Source of the DNA: an alpha proteobacterium HIMB59
GTDB lineage: Bacteria; Pseudomonadota; Alphaproteobacteria; HIMB59
Assembly: GCA_004321805.1 (NCBI GenBank)
Contig: SGZV01000008.1
Location: 1 to 54,765 of the forward strand
Direction of reading: 5' to 3'
Length of the DNA stretch: 54,765 nt
How positions within the stretch are numbered: the stretch's first letter is position 1; each line of letters begins with the position of its first letter. The notes under the pieces were generated by a model. The model did no database searches and had not been told where the DNA came from. It saw nothing but the letters and a program-made list of their open reading frames with translations. Of this stretch, positions 20,604 to 28,547 are shown piece by piece. The position numbers and the translations under genes are program-made.

Positions 20604-21704
20604 TTAGTTCAATTTTTGCTTGATTATGCCACCACCTAATACTCTATCGTGATCATATAACACACATGCCTGGCCTTTTGTAATAGCTTCGGCCGGCTCA
20701 TCGAATTGAAAGGAAAATTTATTTAAATTTTTATAAAGAGTGCCTTTTTTAGGCTCTGAAAGAGATCTGATTTTAGCACTACAAGAAATCTCAATATCAT
20801 CCTGACTAAGGTCAAAATCAGGCATAATAAAGTTCAAATCACCTAAAAGAAGTGATTTACCCAATAAATCTTTTTTGCTGCCAATTACAATTTGATTAGA
20901 TTCTTTTAATATATCAACTACATAAAGTGGCTCTTCACTTGAAATTCCTAGACCTCTTCTTTGACCAATCGTATAATTCTGAATTCCCTCGTGATGGGAT
21001 AAAATATTTCCATTTAAATCAATAATCTCTCCAACTTTTTTTTGAGATTTAATAAATTTTTTATAATCTCCGTCTGGAATAAAGCATATATCTTGACTAT
21101 CTTTTTTATTAAAAACTACTAGACCAATCTCTTCTGCAATTTTTCTTGTCTTCTCTTTTGGTATATCTCCTAAAGGAAAACGTAGGTAGTCAAGCTGTTC
21201 TTGGGTTGTGGAAAATAAGAAATAGCTTTGGTCTTTAGATTTATCCTCAGCCCTATACATATGGGCATTTTTTGTATTACCTTTCCTTTTAATATAGTGA
21301 CCAGTAGCCATACAATCTGCTTCTAATTTTTTTGCAAAATTCATCAAGTCCCTAAATTTAACTGTTTCATTACATTTAACACAAGGTATGGGTGTTTCGC
21401 CATTTTCATATGCATTGATGAAGTAATCAATTACATCCTCTTTAAAAGTTTTTTCATAATTAAAAACATAATGTGGAATATCTAATTTTTGTGCAACTCT
21501 TCTAGCATCATAGATATCAATACCTGAACAACATGAACCCTTTTTTGCTGAAGTATTAGATGAATATAGCTGTAATGTTATACCAATTACATTATAGCCT
21601 TCCTGTTTAAGTAATCCTGCAACTACAGAGCTATCAACTCCACCTGACATGGCAACTACAACGGTGGTCTCTGATGGTTCTTTATTAAATCCAAGTGTGT
21701 TCAT
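20604..21704 (-). CDS. mnmA: tRNA-specific 2-thiouridylase MnmA
   Basis: MnmA adds sulfur to U34 of Lys, Glu and Gln tRNAs, using persulfide sulfur. The 366-residue protein has the PP-loop AMSGGVDSSVVAGLL near residue 18, the first catalytic Cys in IPCVKCNETVKF, the second in DSQDICFIPDGDY, and the C-terminal KGQACVLYDHDRVLGGG. It lies upstream of the suf operon on the same strand, which fits its need for desulfurase-derived sulfur. It is divergent from the alpha/beta hydrolase gene, with 49 bases between the two starts. Confidence 0.97.
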   Translation of the reverse strand: MNTLGFNKEPSETTVVVAMSGGVDSSVVAGLLKQEGYNVIGITLQLYSSNTSAKKGSCCSGIDIYDARRVAQKLDIPHYVFNYEKTFKEDVIDYFINAYENGETPIPCVKCNETVKFRDLMNFAKKLEADCMATGHYIKRKGNTKNAHMYRAEDKSKDQSYFLFSTTQEQLDYLRFPLGDIPKEKTRKIAEEIGLVVFNKKDSQDICFIPDGDYKKFIKSQKKVGEIIDLNGNILSHHEGIQNYTIGQRRGLGISSEEPLYVVDILKESNQIVIGSKKDLLGKSLLLGDLNFIMPDFDLSQDDIEISCSAKIRSLSEPKKGTLYKNLNKFSFQFDEPAEAITKGQACVLYDHDRVLGGGIIKQKLN

Positions 21705-21753
21705 TATTACCTTGCTTTTATCATTAAAAATAATTTATGATCCTAGCTCAATT

Positions 21754-22392
21754 ATGCCAGAAGTATTTATACAAGGTGGAGAAGGTAAACTTCAAGCAAA
21801 ATACTCACCAAGTGAGCAAGATAAGCCAAATATTGCTATAGTCCTTCATCCAAATCCCAAACACGGCGGCACAATGGATACCAAAGTAAATTATGCAGCC
21901 TTTAAAGTCATGAAAGATGCAGGTTTTTCTACACTTAGAATTAATTTCCGAGGAGTAGGAAAAAGTGATGGCGCCTTCACTGAAGGTGAGGGAGAATTAA
22001 ATGATGCAAGTGTATCTTTAGATTGGCTGCAAAAAAAAAATGAAGATTTTAGATCTTGCTGGATTGTTGGATTCTCATTTGGTGCGTGGATTGGTTTTCA
22101 AACTTTAATGCGAAGACCAGAAGTTGATGGACTTATATTAATTGCCCCTCCAGTTAACTTATATGATTTTAATTTCCTTTCACCCTGTCCTATTAAAACA
22201 CTTATTATTCGTGCAGAACAGGATGAAATAGTTAAAAAAGATAGCCTTAAAGAATTTTTTGAAACTTTTAAAAAACAAAAAAACGCAGATGTTTCTATGG
22301 AAACAATTTCAAAATCTAATCATTTATTCGAAGGAAAATTAGACCCTCTAATGAATACGATGACAAAGTATATTGAAAAAAATAAAAGTTAA
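21754..22392 (+). CDS. Alpha/beta hydrolase of unknown substrate
   Basis: The 212-residue protein has the alpha/beta hydrolase fold: an oxyanion-type segment VLHPNPKHGGTM, FRGVGKSDG, nucleophile elbow GFSFGAW (Ser), LIIRAEQDEIV (Asp) and a late His in SKSNHLF. This arrangement matches the small COG2945-like hydrolases. An open frame extends upstream to 21649 but overlaps mnmA and encodes unrelated sequence, so the ATG at 21754 (MPEVFIQGGEG) is chosen as the start. It ends four bases into anmK on the other strand. Substrate unknown. Confidence 0.87.
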   Translation: MPEVFIQGGEGKLQAKYSPSEQDKPNIAIVLHPNPKHGGTMDTKVNYAAFKVMKDAGFSTLRINFRGVGKSDGAFTEGEGELNDASVSLDWLQKKNEDFRSCWIVGFSFGAWIGFQTLMRRPEVDGLILIAPPVNLYDFNFLSPCPIKTLIIRAEQDEIVKKDSLKEFFETFKKQKNADVSMETISKSNHLFEGKLDPLMNTMTKYIEKNKS

Positions 22393-23438
22393 CACTGTTC
22401 TCCTAGATAAATATTTTTTTTAAGACCGGTTGTATTTTTAAAAGTAGATGGAATTTTTTTTAAATATCGCACAGCAAGTAATCCCATTCCCTGAGACTCA
22501 ATAAAATCTCCATCTAGTTTAAAATCATCAATTAAAGAAACATTATCAAAAACATTTTTAAATAGTTTAACTAAAGTCAGATTTTTTCTACCACCACCAG
22601 ATAAAATGATATGAAATTCTTTATTTTTAGGAATAAGACTATTAATGCTATCAGGGATTATAGACAATAATGTAAAAATTATATCTTTAGACTCAAAATT
22701 TTTAGGTAAATTATTTAAATAATGATGAAAATAATTCCGATCTAATGACTTTGGTAATTTTTTATTAAAAAATAAATCGCATTTAATTTTATTTAATAAC
22801 GAGTCAATTCTTTTTCCATTTCTTGATATCTCACCATTCAAGTCAAAATCATAATTATTATAATTTTTTAAATAATCATTTATTATTGCATTACCAAATG
22901 AGGAGTCTCCAGCAACAATGCTACTTTCATTAATAATTGTAATATTTGAAACTCCACCAATATTAACAAAAACACAATTTTCAATTTTATATTGTTGAGA
23001 AATTATTTGGTGATATATGGGAATTATAGGCGCTCCTGATCCGCCGTTAAGAATGTCATTTTTTCTAAAATTACAAATAATAGGAGCCTGTGTTTCATAT
23101 AAATTACGTTTGTCGTATAATTGGATAGAAATTCCTAAAGATGGTTCATGAAGTACTGTTTGGCCATGAATTCCAATAACATCAATTTTATCATTAAACT
23201 CATTAATTATATTATTTATTGCATTCTTATATTCATTACTAAGGCTTTTTAATAAATTGGGATCTTGTAAGTACTTTTGATCTAATACATCAATCAAACG
23301 ACCTTTTAGATTGTCAGAGTAAGGAGTAAATTCATTTAAAATCTCTGTTACGTAAGTAGTGCCATCTGTCTTGACAAGACTGCAATCAATACCATCCAGA
23401 GAAGTTCCTGTCATGCAACCTAAAGCGATATAATCCAT
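22389..23438 (-). CDS. anmK: Anhydro-N-acetylmuramic acid kinase
   Basis: AnmK phosphorylates 1,6-anhydro-MurNAc to MurNAc-6-phosphate during cell-wall recycling. The 349-residue protein has the N-terminal ALGCMTGTSLDGIDCSLV ATP-binding segment, IGIHGQTVLHEP, NIGGVSNITII, GDSSFGNAIIND and the late LSGGGRKN loop. The length is close to the usual 360-370. It is divergent from tyrS with a 33-base gap, so any promoter is very compact. Confidence 0.94.
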   Translation of the reverse strand: MDYIALGCMTGTSLDGIDCSLVKTDGTTYVTEILNEFTPYSDNLKGRLIDVLDQKYLQDPNLLKSLSNEYKNAINNIINEFNDKIDVIGIHGQTVLHEPSLGISIQLYDKRNLYETQAPIICNFRKNDILNGGSGAPIIPIYHQIISQQYKIENCVFVNIGGVSNITIINESSIVAGDSSFGNAIINDYLKNYNNYDFDLNGEISRNGKRIDSLLNKIKCDLFFNKKLPKSLDRNYFHHYLNNLPKNFESKDIIFTLLSIIPDSINSLIPKNKEFHIILSGGGRKNLTLVKLFKNVFDNVSLIDDFKLDGDFIESQGMGLLAVRYLKKIPSTFKNTTGLKKNIYLGEQC

Positions 23439-23471
23439 TTGATATCTTAAAATTTATGCTAATTATAATAT

Positions 23472-24674
23472 ATGTTTGATTATATACAGTTATTCAAAGA
23501 TAGGCATCTTTTCAATCAATGTACTAATGAAGAAAAATTAAATAGCCTACTTAATGAGAAAAAAATAACTTTTTATATTGGATTTGATGCTACTGCTGAT
23601 GCCCTTCATGCGGGAAGTTTAGTTCAACTGCGCGCCATCAAAACCCTGATTAAACATGGACATAAAGCTATTGTATTATTGGGCGGTGGTACCACTAAAA
23701 TTGGCGATCCCTCAGGAAAAGATACAGCTAGAAAAATCTTATCATATGATGCCATTCAAGAAAATATTGTAAATTTTAAGAGAATATTTGAGCACTATTT
23801 CAGAGATTTTAAAGATAACATAGAATTTATAAATAATGATGAGTGGTTAGGTAAATTAAATTATATCGAACTTTTACGTGATGTTGGTAGTCATGTCTCA
23901 ATAAATAGAATGCTTACTTTTGAAAGTGTAAAGGAGAGACTTAAAAGAGAACAATCATTATCTTTTTTGGAATTTAATTACATGATTCTACAAAGTTATG
24001 ATTTTCTTTATTTAAATAAAAATAATAAATGTGTATTGCAAATTGGTGGATCTGATCAATGGGGAAATATAGTTTTAGGTATGGAGATAATATCTAAAAT
24101 TAATCAAAAAGATGCTTTTGGATTAACAACCCCGCTCTTAACAACATCAACTGGAAAAAAGATGGGTAAGACTGAACAAGGTGCAGTTTGGATAGATCAA
24201 AAAAAATTCAACTCATATGATTTCTATCAGTATTGGAGAAATGTTGATGATAGTGATGTTGAAAAATTATTTCTTATTTTTAGCGACATGGATAAAGATG
24301 ATATTTCACAGATAATCAATGAAAATATTAATGAAGCCAAAAAGAAATTAGCATTTTTAGTAACAACTGACTGTCACTCTGAAGAATTAGCTAAAGAGGC
24401 TGAAAAAAAAGCTGTCTCCATATTTGAACAAAATTCGTATGATAATTTAGATGAAATAATTTTCCAGAAAAGTGATGAAATTAATATATTAGATGCGTTG
24501 ATACAAAAAAATTTAGTGGCTTCAAAATCTGAGGGAAAACGACTTATCGATGGTGGTGGAGTAAAAATTAATGACTTACAAATAAAAGAATACAATTATA
24601 ATTTAAATCATTCCAATAATGATCAAGTTTTGAAAATAGGAAAGAAAAAATTATTTAAGATAAAATTTAATTAA
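23472..24674 (+). CDS. tyrS: Tyrosyl-tRNA synthetase
   Basis: It charges tRNA-Tyr. The 400-residue protein has the N-terminal FYIGFDATADALHAGSL, where HAGS takes the place of the class I HIGH motif, then LGGGTTKIGDPSGK, the tyrosine-binding NYMILQSYDF and GGSDQWGNIVLG, and GKKMGKTEQGAVW in the KMSKS position. A C-terminal S4 domain (ASKSEGKRLIDGGGVKIND) binds tRNA. It is convergent with the next gene, overlapping by four bases. Confidence 0.97.
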   Translation: MFDYIQLFKDRHLFNQCTNEEKLNSLLNEKKITFYIGFDATADALHAGSLVQLRAIKTLIKHGHKAIVLLGGGTTKIGDPSGKDTARKILSYDAIQENIVNFKRIFEHYFRDFKDNIEFINNDEWLGKLNYIELLRDVGSHVSINRMLTFESVKERLKREQSLSFLEFNYMILQSYDFLYLNKNNKCVLQIGGSDQWGNIVLGMEIISKINQKDAFGLTTPLLTTSTGKKMGKTEQGAVWIDQKKFNSYDFYQYWRNVDDSDVEKLFLIFSDMDKDDISQIINENINEAKKKLAFLVTTDCHSEELAKEAEKKAVSIFEQNSYDNLDEIIFQKSDEINILDALIQKNLVASKSEGKRLIDGGGVKINDLQIKEYNYNLNHSNNDQVLKIGKKKLFKIKFN

Positions 24675-25684
24675 CTTATTAAATCTGCAATTGCTCTATT
24701 AATAAAATCTAAATCTTCCTTAGACTTACCTGCACCAGCATAATGACCATAGCTTGATGGAATAACTCTGAGCTCACCGTTAGAAATATCATTTAATTCA
24801 ATCTCATTATCCTCAGGAGGAAAATACAAATCATTTTTTCCAGGCATTAAAATTGTTTTAGCAGATATTGATTGTAAAGATTTAGAAAAGTCATTTTGAA
24901 ATAAATCATTTTTACTAATATCATGCTCTTGCCACGTTCTAATCATCGCTAATAAATCATTAGCATCACGATGATAATAAATTTTATTCCATAATTTATC
25001 CAAGAGTTCATCAGCATTTTTATAACCATCTTCTATATATTTTTTTTCTCTAAACCAATCTTGTCCATGTGCCCATCCAGCCCAAACTCTTGCCATTGTT
25101 GTTTTTCCATTATTGGGCTGTTCTTCATAGTTCCCTTTATTCCATTGAGGATCAGAAGTTAAAGCTGCATAAACACCCTCCAAAAAAACATAAGTATGAT
25201 CAGTTGTTTTGGCATGACCACACATAGAAATCATATTTTCTACACAATTTGAATAGTATGAAGCCCACTGCATAGCTTGTTGACCACCCATTGACCATCC
25301 AATAACTAATTTCAAGGACTCTATTTCAAAAACTTTTTTAAGTAATGTTTTTTGTGCACGAACATTATCTAGTATTGTTATAAGCGGAAAATTAGGTCCT
25401 TGAATATTTTTTGGAGAATTACTTGGCGAAGATGAAACTCCGTTACAAAACATATTCGGTATTATTATAAAAAAATCCTTAGGGTTGATCGGATATTTAT
25501 CATTTATAAGATACCCTTGTTCTAAATGTGTACCTGCATATCTAGTTGGGTAAAGAATAACATTAGATTTGTCTTTATTAAGATTCCCAAATGCCAAATA
25601 AGATAAATTTAAACTTACAACTTTTCCTGACTTTAGTTTAAAGTTTTCAAGCTTATAGCTTTTAAGTTCTAAATTTTGCAACAA
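24671..25684 (-). CDS. MetX-like alpha/beta-hydrolase (homoserine acyltransferase family)
   Basis: The 337-residue protein resembles the homoserine O-acetyltransferase branch of alpha/beta hydrolases: LSYLAFGNLN near the start, FFIIIPNMFCNGVSSSPSN, the nucleophile elbow VIGWSMGGQQAMQWAS with catalytic Ser, MPGKNDLYFPPEDN with Asp, and SYGHYAGAG with His. True MetX enzymes are usually about 370 residues and have DGG(T/N) and QQHFGTN-type motifs that are not seen here, so a methionine role is doubtful. It starts immediately after the stop of the glutamine synthetase-like gene, with no intervening base, and is probably co-translated. It may hydrolyse or transfer an amide or ester related to that enzyme's substrate. 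Confidence 0.8.
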   Translation of the reverse strand: MLQNLELKSYKLENFKLKSGKVVSLNLSYLAFGNLNKDKSNVILYPTRYAGTHLEQGYLINDKYPINPKDFFIIIPNMFCNGVSSSPSNSPKNIQGPNFPLITILDNVRAQKTLLKKVFEIESLKLVIGWSMGGQQAMQWASYYSNCVENMISMCGHAKTTDHTYVFLEGVYAALTSDPQWNKGNYEEQPNNGKTTMARVWAGWAHGQDWFREKKYIEDGYKNADELLDKLWNKIYYHRDANDLLAMIRTWQEHDISKNDLFQNDFSKSLQSISAKTILMPGKNDLYFPPEDNEIELNDISNGELRVIPSSYGHYAGAGKSKEDLDFINRAIADLIS

Positions 25685-27082
25685 TTAAAATAACTTAAGA
25701 TATTCTTTAATTTCCCAATCTGTGGTAGTTGTGTGATATCTAGACCATTCGTCATATTTGTAACCAACAAAATTATTTATCATAGCTTCAGAAAAAACTT
25801 CCTTTGTTAAAGGGTCTGCTGCAAAAGCGTCAACAGCTTCTAAAAGATTTCGTGGTAAGCTAGTTACTTGTTTCTTTTCTTTTTCCGAGAGATCATACAA
25901 ACTTTTATTTGTTGGTTTTGGAGGCTTAAGATCATTATCAATGCCTTCAGTGGCAGCAGCAGCTAATAATGAAAAAGTTAAATATGGATTTTGTGTTAGA
26001 TCTGATGCTCTATTTTCAATGCAATACCTATTTTGAGGAAGTCTAATCATTGCTGATCTATTATTACTTCCATAGGTCATATGTGTGGGAGCCCAAGTAT
26101 GTCGTCCACCATCGAGTCCCTCAACTGTTGGAACAAAGCCATTATACGAGTTTACCGTAGGACATGCTAAAGCGGTTATAGCTGCGCCATGCTTTAATAT
26201 TCCTGCTACTGCATTATATGCCTTGGAAGAAAAACCATTTTTATCTTTATAAATATTATTATTTTTCTTTTTAATTGAGGCTACACTATGATTAATGTGC
26301 GCTCCAGATCTCCAATCGCTTATTGTGGTTTTAGGCATAAAAGAGACAAAATAGCCATATTTCTTGGCAATTTCTTTCAAGAGCACTCTTAAAAAAACAA
26401 ACCTATCAGCCATACCTAAAATATCAGTATAACCAAAATCTAATTCGTATTGTCCATAAGCTCCTTCAGCAACAACATCATGCAAATCCCACTTTAAATC
26501 ATTATTAAGAATATCTATGATTTCTTTTAAAAAATGCATTCCATCAATTGAATATTCAGCATCGTATCCAAATGCTTGTCTTCTTAAAGGTATTGGGTCT
26601 CTATCAATTGCCTTAACAGGTTTATCTCCCTCCCATTTCATTAAAAAAAATTCTGGCTCAATACCTACAAAGAATTTTAAATCAGACTTAGCAGATTTTT
26701 GAATTTGTTTTTTTAAGGTTAATCTAGGACAAACATCGTAAGGTCTATCATTCCAATAAAGATCAGCAAAAACCCAAGCACAGGTTTTATCCCAAGGACA
26801 GATCACTAAACTATCTAAATCAGGAACAGGAATTTGATCATTATCAGCTGGGGTTAATTCGGGAACAAAAGAGACTGAGTGAACAGCAAACTGAGGACCT
26901 TTACCAGCACATAAATCTTCAAAATCTGATATTGGCATTGGTTTAGTTTTAGGACTACCTAAAAAATCTATCCAATTAGAATAGATATATTTAACACCCT
27001 TAGCTTCTAAATCTTTTTTAATTTTTTTAACTCTTTTAGGATCAGGTAGTGCGTCTTTAATATGTCCTTGAAATGTTCCCAC
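25685..27082 (-). CDS. Glutamine synthetase-like gamma-glutamyl ligase, substrate unknown
   Basis: The 465-residue protein has the GS fold: IEPEFFLM with two metal-binding Glu, VAEGAYGQYELDF, SGAHINHS with the ammonia-site His region, NNRSAMIRLPQ and IENRASDLTQNPYL. It also retains a SLYDLSEKEK segment with Tyr396 that resembles the GlnE adenylylation site. It differs from glnA across the glutamate and amine pockets (ISDWRSGAH where GlnA has NGSGMH). It is therefore likely a ligase joining glutamate to an amine other than ammonia, but no substrate can be named. It is paired with the MetX-like hydrolase (adjacent, no gap) and near a class I amidotransferase. Confidence 0.85.
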   Translation of the reverse strand: MGTFQGHIKDALPDPKRVKKIKKDLEAKGVKYIYSNWIDFLGSPKTKPMPISDFEDLCAGKGPQFAVHSVSFVPELTPADNDQIPVPDLDSLVICPWDKTCAWVFADLYWNDRPYDVCPRLTLKKQIQKSAKSDLKFFVGIEPEFFLMKWEGDKPVKAIDRDPIPLRRQAFGYDAEYSIDGMHFLKEIIDILNNDLKWDLHDVVAEGAYGQYELDFGYTDILGMADRFVFLRVLLKEIAKKYGYFVSFMPKTTISDWRSGAHINHSVASIKKKNNNIYKDKNGFSSKAYNAVAGILKHGAAITALACPTVNSYNGFVPTVEGLDGGRHTWAPTHMTYGSNNRSAMIRLPQNRYCIENRASDLTQNPYLTFSLLAAAATEGIDNDLKPPKPTNKSLYDLSEKEKKQVTSLPRNLLEAVDAFAADPLTKEVFSEAMINNFVGYKYDEWSRYHTTTTDWEIKEYLKLF

Positions 27083-27151
27083 TTAATTCTCCAATATTTT
27101 TATTAATAGCTTTTTGATTATATTTTCATAAAATAAAAATACTATAAGAAT

Positions 27152-27406
27152 ATGAATATCAGTTATTTAAAAAATTCTTGGATCCGTTTTTACAAAAGAG
27201 GATTTATGACAGGTCTTTTGATCATGTCTTTTATATTGGTTGTTGATCAATTTTTAGCAAATCCTTTATTTTTTAGTAAAATAACAAGCTTTGATATTTT
27301 TTTATTTATTCTTTCAACAATATTTTTTGGTTCAGTGTTTTGTGGGTTACTATCATTAGTGTTTTTATTGGTAGTTGTTATTGCAACAAAAGACAACAAT
27401 AGTTAA
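27152..27406 (+). CDS. Small hydrophobic membrane protein, unknown
   Basis: This 84-residue protein has two predicted transmembrane helices, roughly residues 16-36 (GFMTGLLIMSFILVVDQF) and 48-76 (IFLFILSTIFFGSVFCGLL onward), with a basic N-terminus and a short KDNNS tail. I do not recognise a family. It is divergent from the glutamine synthetase-like gene with 69 bases between starts, and overlaps the stop of the amidotransferase gene on the other strand by four bases. No clear ribosome site is present, so the call is modest. Confidence 0.6.
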   Translation: MNISYLKNSWIRFYKRGFMTGLLIMSFILVVDQFLANPLFFSKITSFDIFLFILSTIFFGSVFCGLLSLVFLLVVVIATKDNNS

Positions 27407-28137
27407 TTTGTATTCAGCCAAGCTCGAAATTCTTTTTTTCTCACGTACATATCATTTTCTTCTAGTAAATAAAGTTTTTTAATAATTTTATTAAATTCAT
27501 CATTGCTCATTATTTCCAAATAATTTTTTTTCCAATGAGTCATTAATTTACTTATGAAAATATAAGGTAGTTCGGGATGATATTGAGTACAAAATATATT
27601 CATAGACTTATGGCTAATGGATTGTATCGAAATCTCATTTTGAGTAATAATCTCAAAATCTGAATTTATATTTTCTAAATGATCATAATGATGGCCAGGT
27701 GCCGTAAATAAATCCTCTTTATCATCATAAATATGATGATTTTTAATAATTTTTATATTATCTGAAAAACCAAACTCTGGTTTTTTAGCTTTAACAATCT
27801 TATCACCGTAACATGTGGCAATAACTTGAAGCCCCCAACAACTACCCCATAAAGGCTTATTCAAAGATAAAATTCTTTCACAAACATATAGTTGATTTCT
27901 ATTATGAATATTTGGTAAGTATATATTTCCAAGACCACCTGTCCAAATAAAGACATCATAATTTTGATAAGGAAATAACTTTAAATTTTCTTTATAGGTT
28001 TTTAAAATATCTATTGAGGCTCTTTGGTCTTCTTTAAGGATTATTTCATTAAAGAATGTGTATTGATAAGGACATCCAGCGTTATCATGTTCTCGGTCAT
28101 GAGATTCATCCATGCCACTTACGATTAGATATTTCAA
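27403..28137 (-). CDS. Class I glutamine amidotransferase-like hydrolase
   Basis: The 244-residue protein has a class I glutamine amidotransferase fold of the GMP-synthase GATase type: FIWTGGLGNIYLP, the nucleophile Cys in WGSCWGLQVIATC, and the catalytic His/Glu pair in FCTQYHPELPY. No synthetase domain is fused. Stand-alone proteins of this kind near glutamine synthetase homologues often hydrolyse gamma-glutamyl amides (as PuuD does). That role is an inference from context. It is the last gene of the amtB transcript unit, three bases after the 56-residue membrane ORF. Confidence 0.85.
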   Translation of the reverse strand: MKYLIVSGMDESHDREHDNAGCPYQYTFFNEIILKEDQRASIDILKTYKENLKLFPYQNYDVFIWTGGLGNIYLPNIHNRNQLYVCERILSLNKPLWGSCWGLQVIATCYGDKIVKAKKPEFGFSDNIKIIKNHHIYDDKEDLFTAPGHHYDHLENINSDFEIITQNEISIQSISHKSMNIFCTQYHPELPYIFISKLMTHWKKNYLEIMSNDEFNKIIKKLYLLEENDMYVRKKEFRAWLNTN

Positions 28138-28140
28138 ATC

Positions 28141-28311
28141 TTATTTAGTATTTTTAGTAAATTTTTTAAGGATAAAATCGTTATCTTTTTTTGCAATTTT
28201 TTTTAAAATAAAATACATAAACACAATCCATAATAATCCAGCGATAATTCTATTCTCTAAAACAAAACTAACTGCACTTTGGAAGAGATAATTTGTTGTG
28301 TTGTAATCCAT
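28141..28311 (-). CDS. Small single-helix membrane protein (56 residues)
   Basis: This short frame begins at the ATG read from 28311 and encodes 56 residues: a polar start MDYNTTNYLFQSAVSF, one hydrophobic helix (RIIAGLLWIVFMYFILKK), and a Lys-rich cytosolic tail. It starts 8 bases after a strong hairpin and ends three bases before the amidotransferase start. No Shine-Dalgarno is seen, so its translation may depend on the upstream gene. Family unknown. Support comes from tight operon packing and a membrane-protein-like pattern. Confidence 0.55.
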   Translation of the reverse strand: MDYNTTNYLFQSAVSFVLENRIIAGLLWIVFMYFILKKIAKKDNDFILKKFTKNTK

Positions 28312-28319
28312 AAATGTTT

Positions 28320-28344
28320 GCTGACGGGGTAGTACCCCGTCAGC
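28320..28344 (-). terminator. GC-rich perfect hairpin between two small membrane-protein genes
   Basis: A perfect 10-base-pair inverted repeat, GCTGACGGGG and CCCCGTCAGC with a five-base loop, stands out in AT-rich DNA. It follows the 57-residue ORF by nine bases and stops 8 bases before the next start. There is no T-run on the minus strand (the next bases are AAACATTTATGG), so it may act as an RNA 3'-end stabiliser or processing site, and not as a classical intrinsic terminator. Confidence 0.6.
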
Positions 28345-28353
28345 TATATTAAT

Positions 28354-28527
28354 TTATTTGGTGTTCTTCGCTGTATCTGACTCGTGACGTGCTGCTAAAG
28401 CTGTAACAAGCACAAGCAAGGCAATACATAGAAGTGTCCAGAAAATTAAAGTACCTTCGCTGTTAGCAGATGTAAAATAAGCATCCACACCTTCCCAGCT
28501 ATTTTCAGGTCCTGGCCATGAATTCAT
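28354..28527 (-). CDS. Small membrane protein next to the ammonium transporter (57 residues)
   Basis: This frame, starting at the ATG read from 28527, encodes 57 residues: a Trp/Pro-containing N-terminus (MNSWPGPENSWEGVDAYF), one strong transmembrane helix (GTLIFWTLLCIALLVLVTAL), and a charged tail RHESDTAKNTK. A good Shine-Dalgarno (AAAGGAAC) sits before the start, which is 20 bases after the amtB stop, so both are on one transcript. It could be an accessory subunit of the transporter. I do not recognise a named family. Confidence 0.72.
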   Translation of the reverse strand: MNSWPGPENSWEGVDAYFTSANSEGTLIFWTLLCIALLVLVTALAARHESDTAKNTK

Positions 28528-28547
28528 GTTTAAGTTCCTTTCTTATA

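Noticed and set aside
21649-21753. Upstream extension of the alpha/beta hydrolase gene
   Set aside because: The added 35 codons overlap mnmA antisense and do not resemble the hydrolase family; the ATG at 21754 gives the expected N-terminus.
24671-25684. Homoserine O-acetyltransferase MetX proper
   Set aside because: The fold and nucleophile elbow agree, but characteristic MetX segments are not seen and no methionine genes are nearby.
28320-28344. Classical rho-independent terminator
   Set aside because: There is no T-run on the minus strand after the stem, so the feature is listed with reserve and a processing or stabilising role is considered.
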